DNA from: Hyperoodon ampullatus
Lineage: Eukaryota; Chordata; Mammalia; Artiodactyla; Ziphiidae
Assembly (NCBI GenBank): GCA_949752795.1
Contig: OX457060.1
Coordinates: forward strand, 2,088,501 to 2,152,500
Length of the DNA: 64,000 bases
Direction: 5' to 3'
This document shows, one piece after another, positions 1-12,724 of the stretch. Positions within the stretch are counted from its first letter, which is position 1. Every line of letters begins with the position of its first letter. Made by a program: the position numbers and the translations under genes. The notes under the pieces are model-generated. The model worked only from the letters and a program-made list of their open reading frames with translations, made no database searches and was not told the origin of the DNA.

Positions 1-439
1 CTGTAGGCCAGTGACCCCCGCATTCAGAACTGATCTTGACCTCTCCCCAGAGCTGCTGCCTTACATATTGAACTGCTTATGGAATATCTTCACTTGAATG
101 TCTGATAAGCATCTTAGGTTGAACATTTCCAAGAGAGAGCTCTTGATTCTCCCTCTTGCTTAGATTCCGTGTCAGGACAGCATCATGGGTGCCAATTGCT
201 AGGAGTTATACTTGATTCCTTCCTACCCACATGTCTGTATCCAGGCCATCCGGAGGTCCTGTCCATGCTGCCGCCTATCTCGGGTCCAACCATTTCTCTC
301 CTCACGGCTGCCAGCCAGTCACTCACCTAGGTTCTGGCAGTAGCCTCCTAATTGGTACGAGGACTCCTACCCTTGACCCCACGAATTCATTCTCTACAGC
401 GCCTCCGGAGATACCCTTTAGAAATGTAAATTCAACACC

Positions 440-930
440 GTCCAGCCCTCAAAGGCTCCTCACTGCTCTCAGTTGAAATCTGAATTGCTTGTCATCACCT
501 ACAAGGCCCTCAGTACCCCGTGCCCGCCTCCGTCACCCAGGGCATCATCGTCCTTCCCTCGTGCTCCAGCCACGCTGGCCTCCTTTCTGCCTCTCGAGTG
601 CTGCAGCTGTAACCTGGGAGAGTTGCTGCGCTCGCCGTTTACCTGGTGTCCCTTTCTCTCACCGCGCCTGCCATAGGCGCTTTCTCCAAAGCCTCCCTGA
701 CTGCTGTCTCCAAAACCCGCTTCTCCCAGCTTCTCCCGCTCCCTGCCCTGAGTTATTTCCTTCATAGTACTCGGCACTCTGCAGTCATTTTGTACTTGAT
801 TTACGTTTTTATTGTCTATTCTGCCTTTAGAATTAAGCTCCTTGAGGGGAAGGACTTGGCAGTCTGGTGGGAGCCCTCATCTCTCCACACAAGCCCAGCA
901 CTTGGAGGTGCTCAGTTCAAAGAGCAGTGA
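440..930 (+). repeat. L2-like LINE fragment
   Basis: Pyrimidine-rich text leads into phrases typical of the L2 3' end, such as ccacgctggcctcctt and, near 825-860, ttagaattaagctccttga with a following agggaaggactt-like segment. It is diverged and its edges are approximate. Confidence 0.5.
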
Positions 931-1029
931 ACAAATGTCCTTCCTCAGAGGCAGCACATTTTCCCTGTGAGCCTTTGTGCACACCGTCCCTTCAGCCAGC
1001 CCCTCTTCCCACACGCTCCCCCACCCCCC

Positions 1030-1265
1030 CAGCCCCCCGTGCCCTTAGGACCTCGACTGGCAAGGCTTTCGTACATCCAGGGGGAGTTCCTCCTCGTTTC
1101 TCACAGCGCCCTGTGTGTGCGTCTCTCAAAGCGCTGAGCACCCTGTGTGTGCTTCCTCTTCAATTTCTGTCTCTCCCACTGAACCGAAAACTGCTCAAAG
1201 GCAGGGGCCATCCTCAGTCAGCAGGCTGCCTAACACATAATAGATACTAAGCAAATACCAGGTGG
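1030..1265 (+). repeat. L2-like LINE 3' fragment
   Basis: Contains actgctcaaaggcagggg, then cctaacacataatagata and ctaagcaaatacc, the diverged tail of L2-type elements. Edges are approximate; it may be a second copy or a part of the one ahead of it. Confidence 0.5.
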
Positions 1266-1684
1266 ATGCAAATCACCACCATTCTAGCTTTCACTGTACT
1301 GACCTCTAAAACGGGGATAATACTTCATGGCGTTGAGGGGATTTACTGAAAAGATATTTCTGAGAGGGCTTTGCAGACTCTGAAAATACTGTACCAGCGT
1401 GGACTGGTGTGAGGAGATTCTGAGTTTCAGACGGTCCCAAGCTTCCACTTAGAGTATGTAGGTACAACCCCTGCTTCTGGAATGTTCATAGTACTTGTTG
1501 ACTAGGAGGAACAGTGGCAGACGCTGTAGTCACTGGAAGCGCTTAAGGAACCATGAGGTGCTGTGTATGTCCTTAAATTTATACTGTGTTGTTGAAAGTT
1601 GAAGTAGTTAATGATTGTCTGAATTTGTCAGAACATTTGATTGTGATTTCATCTCTCAACTTCATTCTTCAAAAAGATATGACA

Positions 1685-1892
1685 GGGGCTTCCCTGGTGG
1701 CACAGTGGTTGGGAGTCCGCCTGCCGATGCAGGGGACACGGGTTCGTGCCCCGGTCCAGGAAGATCCCACATGCCGCGGAGCGGCTGGGCCCGTGAGCCA
1801 TGGCCGCTGAGCCTGCGCATCCGGAGCCTGTGCTCCGCAACGGGAGAGGCCACAACAGTGAGAGGCCCGCGTACCGCAGGAAAAAAAAAAAA
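1685..1892 (+). mobile_element. CHR-2 type tRNA-derived SINE (cetacean)
   Basis: Starts ggggcttccctggtggcaca with a tRNA-like A box (tggcacagtggttggg) and B box (gggttcgtgcc), runs through the family-typical body (gagaggccacaacagtgaga) and ends in a 12-base A tail. Near full length. No clear target-site duplication was found. Confidence 0.9.
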
Positions 1893-2254
1893 GCCAAATA
1901 TTAAAATGTGTCAGAATTAAATTTGAGTTAGTTTCTTCATATACAATACATTTTACAAAACCTCTCGGTGATCAGGGTGCCCAAATTAGCTGCAAAGATA
2001 AGGGTGCTGTTGTCTACTTTGGGGTTTTCGGATGATGTTTTGTTGGGTGAGTTATTCTTCTTGACTTGGATTCTAGTGAAGTTGTGTTTGGATTTCTACA
2101 CAGATTTTAGCTGAAGAAGACAAAGATGAGTCCCCACTATGGGATGGACATGACCTTTCCATGGAGCCTTATTTGATTTCAACAAGTCTAGGAGGCAGTG
2201 AGTGTCATTGTCCCATGTGACAGGGAGGATTTAAGTGGCTTGCCCAGGGTCCCA

Positions 2255-2510
2255 AAGCCCCAGCTCTTTCTAGCAGCGCCTGGGGATAGAGAGTGTGGAC
2301 TCTGCAGGCGCACAACCCTGTTCCTAATCCTAGCTCTGCCACTTATTAGCCCTGTGACCTTGAGCAAAATAATTAACTTCTCCATGACTTCATTTTCTCA
2401 TCTGTGATGTGGGGGAAATAAAAATTGTACTTACCTCATAGGATTTGTGAAGTAAGTATTTGTAAAGCACTTAGAACAGTGCCTGGCCTAGTAAACATGA
2501 AAGTATCTTG
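2255..2510 (+). repeat. MIR SINE
   Basis: The MIR core is easily read: ctagctctgccacttattag, ccctgtgaccttgagcaaa, cttctccatgacttcatt and cctcataggatttgtgaa, then acagtgcctggcc. An old, diverged copy. Confidence 0.78.
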
Positions 2511-3125
2511 TTGAATAGAAACAATACAATGCTATGTGTTTCTATTATGTCTGCTTAGCTGCAAAAAATTCTACCTTCCTTTTCATACACAGACATGTAA
2601 CACCTGGTAAACTATAGGTGATGCTTGTCTGTTTGCAAAATATCCTTGAGTCCAGAACCTAAAAGTTACACGTGAGAAAAATAACTACAAGATAAGCTCT
2701 ACCTGTCATTGAGAACGTACATTAAGCAAATAGCTCTCATGCATGGCGTTTCATGAAGTGCACAACATGAGGTGCAGCATGGCGAGGTTAGAAAAAGAAA
2801 TGTGTTGACTTGTTCTAGAAACAGCTTGAAATAGTATACAAAAATGCTTTAAAAAGGAACTAACAGTGGGGTTGGGCCAAAGGACAGGTGAGGACTATAA
2901 ACGCTGGTCACAAACAAACAGCTAGTCCAGTCCAGTTGCCAGAGGCAGGCAACAATGCTGCTCTGAGCTTCTTAAGGGCCAGAGAAGAGAAGAAAACATT
3001 ATTACTTACTTAAGTACATAATTAAATTATTGTTTATTAATTAATTATTACAAAATCAAAACACCATGGGTTCAAGAGAAGCACTCTCTCAGTGTGTGTA
3101 TGAGCCGTGGGAGCGGGACATAGCA

Positions 3126-3331
3126 TTTTTTTTTTCTTTGCGGCATGTGGGCCTCTCACTGTTGTGGCCTCTCCCGTTGCGGAGCACAGGCTCCGGACAC
3201 GGAGGCTCAGTGGCCATGGCTCACGGGCCCAGCCGCTCCGCGGCATGTGGGAGCTTCCCGAACCAGGGCACGAACCCGTGTCCCCTGCATCGACAGGTGG
3301 ACTCTTAACCACTGCGCCACCAGGGAAGCCC
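3126..3331 (-). mobile_element. CHR-2 type SINE with target-site duplication
   Basis: The reverse complement of the CHR-2 SINE, with its T-rich tail first and ccaccagggaagcc at the end. It is bounded by the duplication gacatagca (plus following Ts) at 3117-3125 and 3332-3340. Confidence 0.94.
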
Positions 3332-3989
3332 GACATAGCATTTTTTTTTTTTGTAACTGACTAATAAGAGAATCGGTACAGCTTCCTTACAGGGGGCTTC
3401 AGTGTGCACTGCTGGCATAAGGCTGAAGTGCAATTCAGAGGAACCGGTTCTCAGAAGTCCCCAACATGATGGTGTGAAGCTCTCATGGCCTGGGTTGATC
3501 AAAGGGGAACATTTAGAGGAATGATGGACTGTGATCATCTATAAAAGCAATCTTCTATAAAAGCTATTTCTCCACAGTGCGATTTTAGTAACTTTAACAA
3601 CATGGTTCACCCTTTCTCTCTGTGGGAGCATAGAATTTGGGAAACTTACGTTGCCCATTAAGGCCACGTTCAAATGATTTGACAATCCAATCAGAAGTAG
3701 GTTTATACTCCTCTTATGAAAAGAAGGAACCTAGTCAAGGCAAAGCTTGAATGGTGGGAAGTCCAGGAATTCCCTGATATTAAATGCAGGGAGAAGATCC
3801 ATAGTTCCCACCAGACTCTCAAAGATAACTGTGAGCCAAAAATAGATTAAGAACCACAACTTTAGGGGCTGGAATTCTCCCAGAATGGTGTTCCATTTCC
3901 TGGGGAGAGATACAAAATTGGAGGAGCCCAACAAATTCCTACTGGGGCTGAGTTTTAAAGTGCAGTTGAATAGTCATGAAAAATTCAAG

Positions 3990-4855
3990 CTTTTCAATAA
4001 TAAAAAGACAACCCAATTTAAAAGAGGGAAAAAGATCTGAATGAACATTTCTCTAAAGAAGTTATACAAATAGCTAATAAGCACATGAAAAGATGCTCTC
4101 AGGGAAATGCAACTCAAAACCCTTCACACCCACGTGTAATAAAAAAAGATGGAAAATAACAAATGTTGACAAGGATGTGGAGAAATTGGAACACTCATAC
4201 ACTGCCGATGGGAATGTAAAATGGTTGTTACTTGGGAAAACAATTTGGCAGTTCCTCAAAAAGTTAAATTTAGATTTACCATATTACCCAGCAATACCAA
4301 GCCTAGGTATATACCCAAGATCAGTGAAAACATATGTCCAAAGGGTTGCACACGAATGTTCACAGCAACATTATTCATAATAGCCTCCAAATGGAAAAAA
4401 CATAAATGTCCACCCACTGGTGAATGGATAAACAAAACATGGTATATCTGTACAATGGACTATTGTTTGGGAATAAAAGGGAATGAAGTACTGAGGCTAC
4501 AACGTGGATGAAACCTGAAAGCATGACGCTAAGGGAAAGGAGCCAGTCACAAAAGAACACATACGTGTGATTCCATTTATTTGTAAAGTCCATGCTATGC
4601 AAATCTGTAGAGACAGAAACTAGTTGCTGGTTGCCTTGGGCTGGGGGGTATGGCAGGATTGGGAGTGAAGACTAAAGGGTAAGGGTTACTTTGGGGGTTA
4701 TGAAAATGTTCAAAAATGTGATTGTGGTGATGGCGGCACAACTCTGAATATAGCACAACTCTGAATATAGCACCACTGAAAACCATTGAACTGTACACTT
4801 TAAATGGATGACTTATATGGTATGTGAATTATATCTTAATGAAGCTCTTTCCGAA
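3990..4855 (+). mobile_element. L1 3' fragment (old)
   Basis: Remnant of L1 ORF2 and 3' end: cacatgaaaagatgctct, then phrases such as ccatattacccagcaata and gaatggataaacaaaacatg, to tgaattatatcttaatgaag. Several frame breaks. Contains a short tandem duplication of ctgaatatagcacaa at about 4738-4770. Confidence 0.82.
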
Positions 4856-5639
4856 AAAAGCCTCTGATGCACAGCAACACCTTAAAAAAGTCAAGTTTAT
4901 ATTCAGAAAACATTACAGCCCATACAGCACATGCTATTCTAAAATTTCATATTTTCCACTTTCACACTCGGGAGTAACAGTGGCACCCCTGTTTAGAGGG
5001 TGGTGATCAAGCTCTGTCTGAACAACTGCTTGTGCGGGGGAAAGATTACACACTGAGACACCGTGGGTAAGGGCTTTGCCGGGATCCGGGTCACCGAGGT
5101 CTCCTGCTCTCCCTGCAGTGGAGCGCAGGCTCGTGCTGCCGCTAGTGGGGCAGCTCCCAGGATGACTGAGGGCCCTGGCAGCAACGTCCGTGGTAATCAA
5201 CCAGGCAGAGTTTCTTGGCCAAGTATATTGTCTGGAGGGGCTACGGGAATGCTCGGCCCTCTCTCAGTGGTTAGAGGAGGGCTGTTTACAGAACGTTTTA
5301 GATGGAGTTCCAGACCACTGCTGGGAAGTGTGGGAATACGAGACTGTGCCCTAAGTCTGCTTGACCAGTCTCCAGTGTCTTTACAAGCGTGACAGTGAAA
5401 CAGAGGAAGAAAAGCCAGGTACACACCATACAGCCTCTCATTTCTTCAGCTAGGGGAAGAAGATCAGCTAAGACACCGGTCGACACCCCTTTGCCCGGTG
5501 CTGTTATGGACCCGCCACACTCTGGGAGGCATCCGGTGTAGATAAGCTGGCTGCTAGCTCTGGAAGCTGTCCTGAGGCCCGAAGCACTGGCTTGGGGAAG
5601 CGGCATGGGCCTCTCGCTGGGCCATCTCTTGGATGTGTC

Positions 5640-5765
5640 TTGCCCCTGATGTGTAATATGGACTAAAACAACTCACCAGTCTGAATCTTTCTGCAATCTA
5701 GGACATGCATTTCAGATCCTCAGCCTAAAATTAAATGCCACAAACAAGGCAACAAGTGTTTTCTA
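5640..5765 (+). repeat. Dispersed repeat, copy 1 of a pair
   Basis: Shares gaatct...aggacatgcattt...cctaaaattaaat...acaaacaa and a following cag with 7990-8125 in the same direction. The family was not identified; the second copy adjoins an ERV-like LTR. Confidence 0.55.
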
Positions 5766-6396
5766 CCAGTTAGTCCCTTCAGCCATGGCTGAACACAGCC
5801 CTTGCTCCCAGCAGGAGCATGTGCTACAATGTGCAGGTCCCCGTGTAACCCGACAGAGTGGTGGCTGGAGCAGGAGCCCTGTGGCTTCCCTAGTGATTCT
5901 CCTCTGGGCTGACAGGCGCCTCAGCCCAGCGTGGAATGCTGGCATCAGCCTGTTCATATTAATAAGAGTTGGACCATGAGCAAAGGATGGGGAAGGTTCT
6001 AGACGGGTGATGTGTCCAACCTGCTACCTCCTCCTGCATGAGCTACCGCTTGTGGACTAAGAAGATCTCTTTAATTTGCTTCAGATGTTTTAACACTAAC
6101 ACATGGTTTAGCAACACCACTCAATTCCAGTATATTCCCAGGTTAAGTCATTCCTTAAATCCACATTTCTCAAACTGTGTTCCAGACACCTGAAATTTTT
6201 CAAAATGTTAATAAGAGCTCCTTAGAAATGTACCAAAGCAGAATGGGAAAGGCTGCATGTCATCCCCCCAGAGCGGGGGTGGAATTGGGAGAGCTGCCTC
6301 TCTTCCTCCCACTGGCCACGACCCCTGCATCCCTCTCCCTGATGGTCTCCCCTGTGCTTTCCAAATCACTGGGAGCTGGGGGCCTTAGGCACTTAG

Positions 6397-6912
6397 ACGT
6401 TCTTAACGTTTTGTGTGCCAGGGACTTCTTTGGCAGAGTGGTGAAGCCTATGAACCCCTCAGAATAGTGACTAAGTCCACAAAATGAAACATATAATGTT
6501 AAAAAGAAAACCAATTACATTGACATTCAGTTATCAAAACCTAAGAGAAAACAAATTTGTGATTAAAGTATGACATGCACCTCTTTATTAACTCATTAAA
6601 TAACGAGACCCAGCGACAGGCCTATTGCCCACTATGTTTTGAAGCAATGATGCATGAAGATACTATTTTGAGGTGTCTGCAACAACTGTAGTGAGAGGTG
6701 AAAATACTTGTGACTTCTCTTGGAATAAAGCCCCAGGTACTGCTAGCACTGCTGTAGTTTATGGCCAATATTCCTAATAGAATGGAAACTAAATTTCAGT
6801 TAGAGCTTATTGAGAATAAGGATGTTGAGTTTTCCCACTCAAGTTCATGGAAGCTTAAATTCTCTCCTTGGACCCCTTGGTAGGGGGTCCATGGACTCCA
6901 GGTTAAGAATTT
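6397..6912 (+). mobile_element. MARNA-like mariner-derived DNA element
   Basis: Inverted ends gttcttaac (6399) and ggttaagaat (6901), with near-terminal tgccagggacttctttggca and gggggtccatggactccagg, and an AT-rich body of about 515 bp without coding capacity. This fits my memory of the ancient MARNA element; the family name is less certain than the class. Confidence 0.65.
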
Positions 6913-7612
6913 AGAGGCTTAGAGCTTATTGATGCTTCACCTTGTCCCTGGTCAGTCTGGTTCTCTGTGAACGTTCACTTGTGTAGTGGGGGCAGTATTT
7001 GTGTTTAGTGTCACCTGTGATTCTAAGAACTCAGTCTTTAAACGGATGAGATCACAAACCAATTTATGCAAGAGGAACCTTATTTTTTATTATTTGTGGA
7101 GTGACTTTGGGCATCTCGGAGAACTAGTGTCATGCACTCGACAGCTCAGAGCATTCCCCTGAGTTACAGGGGACCCTGGGCTCTGGATGCTCTCAGCATT
7201 TAGGGCAGCCAGGTCAAGCCTGGGATGGTCAGAGCTCCTGGCCTGGGGCTCCTCGGAGGAAAACTAGGTTTGGCCAAGCATCCCACAGTCCCTGTAGGTG
7301 ACAAACCCAGTGGGTGACAAGTGGCATCTTAGGCTTGCTGCAAGTGATCAGGGAGAAGCTGGACCACTCAGACGTCTCCTCCACCAGAGCTGCAGAGGAT
7401 GCCGCCGTCCACTGTGGACAAGGAGCCCATGAAACACGGGGGTAGCTGGGGCTCTGTGCACACAAGCAGACTTCTGTAGCCCAAGGGCAGCCACTCGGGG
7501 ACTGCGGGGCAAGGGACAGGAGGAGGGTAGTGGGTGCAGGTGAGACAGGCTGGGACCTGGGAGCCTTTGCTGCAGTGCTTGCACCTGGACACACCTATCC
7601 TCGAGCAACGGA

Positions 7613-7965
7613 ATACAAAGAACGATAAGGGACTAAAAATAACTGCATGCATGCGCAGTCGGGGCGAATTATGAACAACAAAATACAAAAAGACCAAAAA
7701 CCCACACAACACCCCCAAGCCGGTGGGCAGACTACCTAAGCCACCCCTCCGGCCCAACCCTTGGACCAAACTCTACGCTCACCCCATATAACTAACCAGC
7801 TAACCGAACCCCCGCCCCTTGGGGATCGAGGAAGGGAACCTGTTACTTGTTCTCGCTCCCTCCTGCTGCAGCAGGGGCCCCAATAAAGCCTTGCCTGAAT
7901 TTATTATCTGGCCTCTGACCAATTTCTATTGATTAGGGAGGCCAGGAACCCTGCTTGGTAACACA
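7613..7965 (+). mobile_element. Endogenous retrovirus-like LTR (partial or solo)
   Basis: A-rich and C-rich U3-like sequence with gcatgcgcagtc, a cgcccctt block, then ccaataaagccttgcctgaa and ggcctctgaccaatttctat, the usual gammaretrovirus-type R/U5 arrangement with a polyadenylation signal at about 7881. No intact viral gene is visible next to it. Boundaries are approximate. Confidence 0.6.
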
Positions 7966-7989
7966 GGGAAGCCAGTCGGAGTTCCTGTG

Positions 7990-8125
7990 GGTACAACTCT
8001 AGATGGCGGTCCTGAATCTCTGTCTTCACAAAACAATCCAGTAGTCTCTGAATCTCAGGACATGCATTTTGGACCCTTGGCCTAAAATTAAATCCTACAA
8101 ACAAAGCAAATGTTTTATCCAGCAA
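7990..8125 (+). repeat. Dispersed repeat, copy 2 of a pair
   Basis: Second copy of the 5640-5765 repeat: ctgaatctcaggacatgcat, then cctaaaattaaat and acaaacaaagcaa. It follows the LTR directly and could be part of the retroviral interior. Confidence 0.55.
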
Positions 8126-8536
8126 TGGTCAGATAATCATCGTTCTCTCTTGTGTACCCTGCTGGCTCTCACCCCAAGCCAGCTACAAGATGACTACTCC
8201 AATGAGAACCAGAAGTTCCCTAAACTAGGGTTTCTCATAATTTAACAGCTGATTTAAAAAGGCTTCATTGGATTCAAAATCTCTCCATAAATTACTAGAA
8301 ACTTCAACAATAAATTTGTCAGTTATAGAAGAGGAATCGCAATGAGTCTTTAAATACATTTTGTAGTGCAGTAGTTTTCAAATTAATGTTGTAAAGAAAA
8401 TTATCACTGCTTTGTAAAGTTTCTCATCCAGGTGGACTAGAAGGAATTTAAAGACACTGTTAGCTAAAAATATCTTAATTCGGAATTGTTTGTAACAACT
8501 TCCAGCATAAATCCTGATATAGAAAGTTAAGGTCAT

Positions 8537-9619
8537 TAATCATACATAAAAGCTTTTGCACAGCAAAGAAACCATCAACCAAATAAAATGGAAAGACAAC
8601 CTACAGAAAGGGCGAAAATACTTGCAAATGATATGACCAACAAGGGGTTAACTTCCAAAATATACAAATAGCTCATACAACTCAATATCAAAAAAAACAA
8701 ACAACCCAGTCAAAAAATGGGCAGAAGACCTAAACAGACATTTCTCCAAAGACATACAGATGGCCAACAGGCACATGAAAAGATACTCAACATTGCTAAT
8801 TATTAGAGAAATGCAAATCAAAACCACAATGAGGTATCACCTCACACCAGTCAGAATGGCCATCATCAAAAAGAATACAAATAAATGCTGGAGAGGGTGT
8901 GGAGAAAAGGGATCCCTCATAAGTGTTGTTGGGAATGTAAATTGATGCATCCACTGTGGAGAACAGTGTGGAGGTTCCTTAAAAAACTAAAAATAGAGCT
9001 ACCATATGATCCAGCAATCCTACTCCTGGGGATATATCTGGAAAAGACAAAAACTCTAATTCCAAAAGATACATGCGCCACAATGTTCATTGCCAGCACT
9101 ATCTACAATAGCCAAGACATGGAAGCAACCTAAGTGTCCATCAATAGATGAATGGATAAAGAAGATGTGGTACATATATACAATGGAATACTACTCAGCC
9201 ATAAAAAAGAATGAAATAATGCCATTTGCAGTAACATGGATGGACCTAGAGATTATCCTACTAAGTCAGACAGAGAAAGACAAATATCCTATGATATCAC
9301 TTATATGTGAAATCTAAAAAATAATACAAATGAATTTATTTACAAAACAGAAACAGACTCAGAGACATAAAACAAACTTATGGTTACCAAAAGGGGAGGG
9401 GTGAGGGATAAATTAGGAGGTTGGGATTAACAGAAACCAACTACTACATATAAAATAGATAAGAAACAAGAATTTATTGTGTAACACCCGGAACAATATT
9501 CAATATTTTGTATTAATCTATAGTGAAAAAAAATCGGAAAAAATATATATGTAACTGAATCACTTTGCTATACAGCTGAAACGAATACAATATCATAAAT
9601 CAACTATACTGCAATAAAA
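8537..9619 (+). mobile_element. L1, 5'-truncated, with target-site duplication
   Basis: Covers the end of ORF2 (with frame breaks), then the 3' UTR and caactatactgcaataaaaa. The 14-bp duplication aaagttaaggtcat lies at 8523-8536 and 9620-9633. It starts at the common truncation point ataaaagcttttgcacagc-like text near 8545. Relatively young. Confidence 0.92.
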
Positions 9620-10269
9620 AAAGTTAAGGTCATGAAAGAAAGCTCAGGGTTTTCATTAAAAATTTTGAAAAGATCATATTGGAAGTTTTACATAAATTCA
9701 ATGTCTTTCCTAATACTTGCATTTTATTTTTATCATCAAAATTACATATTGCAGAGAAAATGTAATGAATTTTGTCTCGTATAGACACCCTTAAATCCTC
9801 TCCAGTTCACCCAAGAGGGTTGTGCAAATATTATTGTCTATGCTTTTCATGGGAAGTCTTCCCTTAAATGAGAAGGGGGCCTCGGTGGCAAGGGAGGGTT
9901 TGACATGGGTGCACTGTAGGCTACCCTTCCTTCTCTTCTTTTATGCCTGAGCTAAAATATTTCTGCAGTTAAAATGTGTTGTGATTAATAGTTAAACCTA
10001 TGTGGGCTACCCAGATGACAGTTCATCCATTTATTAATTCATTCATCAAATATTTAATCAAGCAAACTCCTCACCTTAGAAGCCTGAGCTCCTGTGATTC
10101 CCTGAAGATGCTGGTGACACAGACCCCAGCTCCGTTCTTGCTCCCAGAACCTCTGACAAGTGTGCGTGACGGGTCTAGTAACACACCTGTGCAGTTAGCA
10201 ATTTGCATCACCAATGCTTAAAGAAGGCCCCAGTGCCCAGGGGGATGGGCCGAGTGAAATGAGTCTGAG

Positions 10270-10390
10270 AGCAGAGAGGGAAACCTCAAAGCTGGGTCTC
10301 CACTTACCAGCTGTACGCCCTTGGGCAGTTTCTTTATATGCAGAATGTGGATTCTGATACTCCCTCAGTGAGGTTGTCATGAGGCCAGGT
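10270..10390 (+). repeat. MIR SINE fragment
   Basis: Matches the MIR middle: cacttaccagctgtacgc, ccttgggcagtttcttta, then gaggttgtcatgagg. Confidence 0.55.
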
Positions 10391-10939
10391 GAGATGCTGA
10401 ATAGGGAAGAGAATCAAAGAGCTGTTGATGGGGCCTCACAAGTAATATCCGTCATTGAGGGGGGCAGCGGTAGGAAAGCATCCACTCAGGGGCGGGCAGC
10501 TGACCCTGGCTTCAGGGTCTGGGAGACGGTCGGAGGGAGAAGGGTAAGAGGACCTGGGCAGCCAGCCCATCCAAAGGGGGCGCTGCAGCTCCGTTCCCTG
10601 TGGAGCTGTTCACAGGCTTCTCGGGAAAAGTTGCCAGTCAGATTTTCATGTAATTTCCCTGATTTTTAAATGGTGGCACCGATTAACACTGTGCAGTCTG
10701 AACAGTAAGGTTTGTACTCTACCCACACCAGTGTGGAGGTGATAAGGATGACCTGGGGCCAGCGTGCATCACCACAGCCCAGGCCTCTAGGACAGGGGTT
10801 GGGGAGGGCCACAGGAGGACAGGCCATCTTCCCTTGTCTGCAGAGCTCCGAGGGACACTGAGGCCACAGCAGCTGGCTGTCTGCCACGTGCTCCTTCCAT
10901 CCTCCAGGGAGAACGGAGCTCATAGAAGAGAGTGATTTC

Positions 10940-11025
10940 CATTTAGAGCTAAAACTATAAAACCTCTAGAAGAAAACAGGAGAAGATCTTCGTGATCCTG
11001 GGTTAGGCAAAGATTCTTTTTCTTA
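10940..11025 (+). repeat. Short L1 fragment
   Basis: Reads aaacctctagaagaaaacag and ggttaggcaaagattctt, matching an ORF2-derived stretch of L1. Only about 85 bp. Confidence 0.45.
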
Positions 11026-11224
11026 GATGGTGGCATGGGTGATTTGTTTTCCCCTGGATTTAACAAATGCCGGCATTTCATCATATATGCTTTAAAACTT
11101 ACCTAGCATAAAAGACTACCGAAAACTTTTCTGTGATCCTTTCTAATTTCTTTCCCTTTCTTCTATCCCCAGAAGCAAGTGCTATCCTGGTGATAGTGTT
11201 AACATTTCACAACCATATTTTTGT

Positions 11225-12067
11225 TTTTACACCTTTATTGGACTATAATTGCTTTACAATGGTGTGTTAGCTTCTGCTTTATAACAAAGTGAATCAGTTA
11301 TACATATACATATGTTCCCATATCTCTTCCCTCTTGCATCTCCCTCCCTCCCACCCTCCCTATCCCACCCCTCTAGGTGGTCACAAAGCACCGAGCTGAT
11401 CTCCCTGTGCTATGCGGCTGCTTCCCACTAGCTATCTACCTTACGTTTCGTAGTGTATATATGTCCATGCCTCTCTCTCACTTTGTCACAGCTTACCCTT
11501 CCCCCTCCCCATATCCTCAAGTCCATTCTCTAGTAGATCTGTGTCTTTATTCCTGTCTTACCCCTAGGTTCTTCATGACATTTTTTTTCTTAAACTCCAT
11601 ATATATGTGTTAGCATATGGTATTTGTCTTTCTCTTTCTGACTTACTTCACTCTGTATGACAGACTCTAGGTCTATCCACCCCATTACAAATAGCTCAAT
11701 TTCATTTCTTTTTATGGCTGAGTAATAATCCATTGTATATATGTGCCACATCTTCTTTATCCATTCATCCGATGATGGACACTTAGGTTGTTTCCATCTC
11801 CGAGCTATTGTAAATAGAGCTGCAATGAACATTTTGGTACATGACTCTTTTTGAATTATGGTTTTCTCAGGGTATATACCGAGTAGTGGGATTGCTGGGT
11901 CATATGGTAGTTCTATTTGTAGTTTTTTAAGGAACCTCCATACTGTTTTCCATAGTGGTTGTATCAATTCACATTCCCACCAGCAGTGCAAGAGTGTTCC
12001 CTTTTCTCCACACCCTCTCCAGCATTTATTGTTTCTAGATTTTTTGATGATGGCCATTCTGACTGGA
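11225..12067 (-). mobile_element. L1, 5'-truncated, with 17-bp target-site duplication
   Basis: Reverse-oriented L1 3' end. The minus strand carries an open C-terminal piece of ORF2 (about 12060-11590, with [19 protein letters not shown] and [13 protein letters not shown]). The duplication cacaaccatatttttgt lies at 11208-11224 and 12068-12084. Relatively young, but not a complete element. Confidence 0.94.
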
Positions 12068-12724
12068 CACAACCATATTTTTGTATTTGTACACATCCAC
12101 AAAGAACACACTGCATGATTTCAGGTACTATAATTGTTATTTCTGTACACTAGAAAAAAAACAAGTAGAAAATGAACTTGAAAATTGATACCTTTTACTG
12201 CATCATGAAAAATACATCTGTGCTTACTTAGAAATATATCTAAGAAAAGATATGCAAGGCTCTACAAAAGTTTACTAAACATTACTGAGATAAAGCAAGA
12301 ATTTCCACCCTCATCCTCTGAAGAGGGAGACGGTGAAGGGAGAGTGGGGTTGGGATGCATCAGATGGGTCTTGTACTGGTGACTCAGGGCTCCTGCCACA
12401 TGGTGGTCCTGGACTATAACAGATACATCCAGGAGCCAGTGGGCAGATTGGTCAACTGCTCTCACAATGCACCTTTCAGCAGAAGTGCCCAATAATGTAA
12501 TAGCTGCCTCGTGGAGTGCAAAGCTCCTGGTCTCTGGAAGATTCTAGGACAGGCAGAGTGGCCAAGTGTTGGAGACTGGATTTCTTCTTATTAGGCTGGA
12601 ATCAGTGACGGGTATGATTTTATGAGGGGCCTGCGACCTTCGGATTTTTCAGGGAACGACACACAACACATCAGTGTCATCCTCATGATGCTGGTGACAA
12701 CTGTGGCGTGGTGGTGATGACAGC

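Noticed and set aside
10570..10590. gggggcgctgc as a second CTCF-like site
   Set aside because: The 5' half of the motif does not fit; the match is too weak to list.
11590..12111. 173-codon minus-strand frame
   Set aside because: It is the end of L1 ORF2 in a truncated element with target-site duplication, not a host gene.
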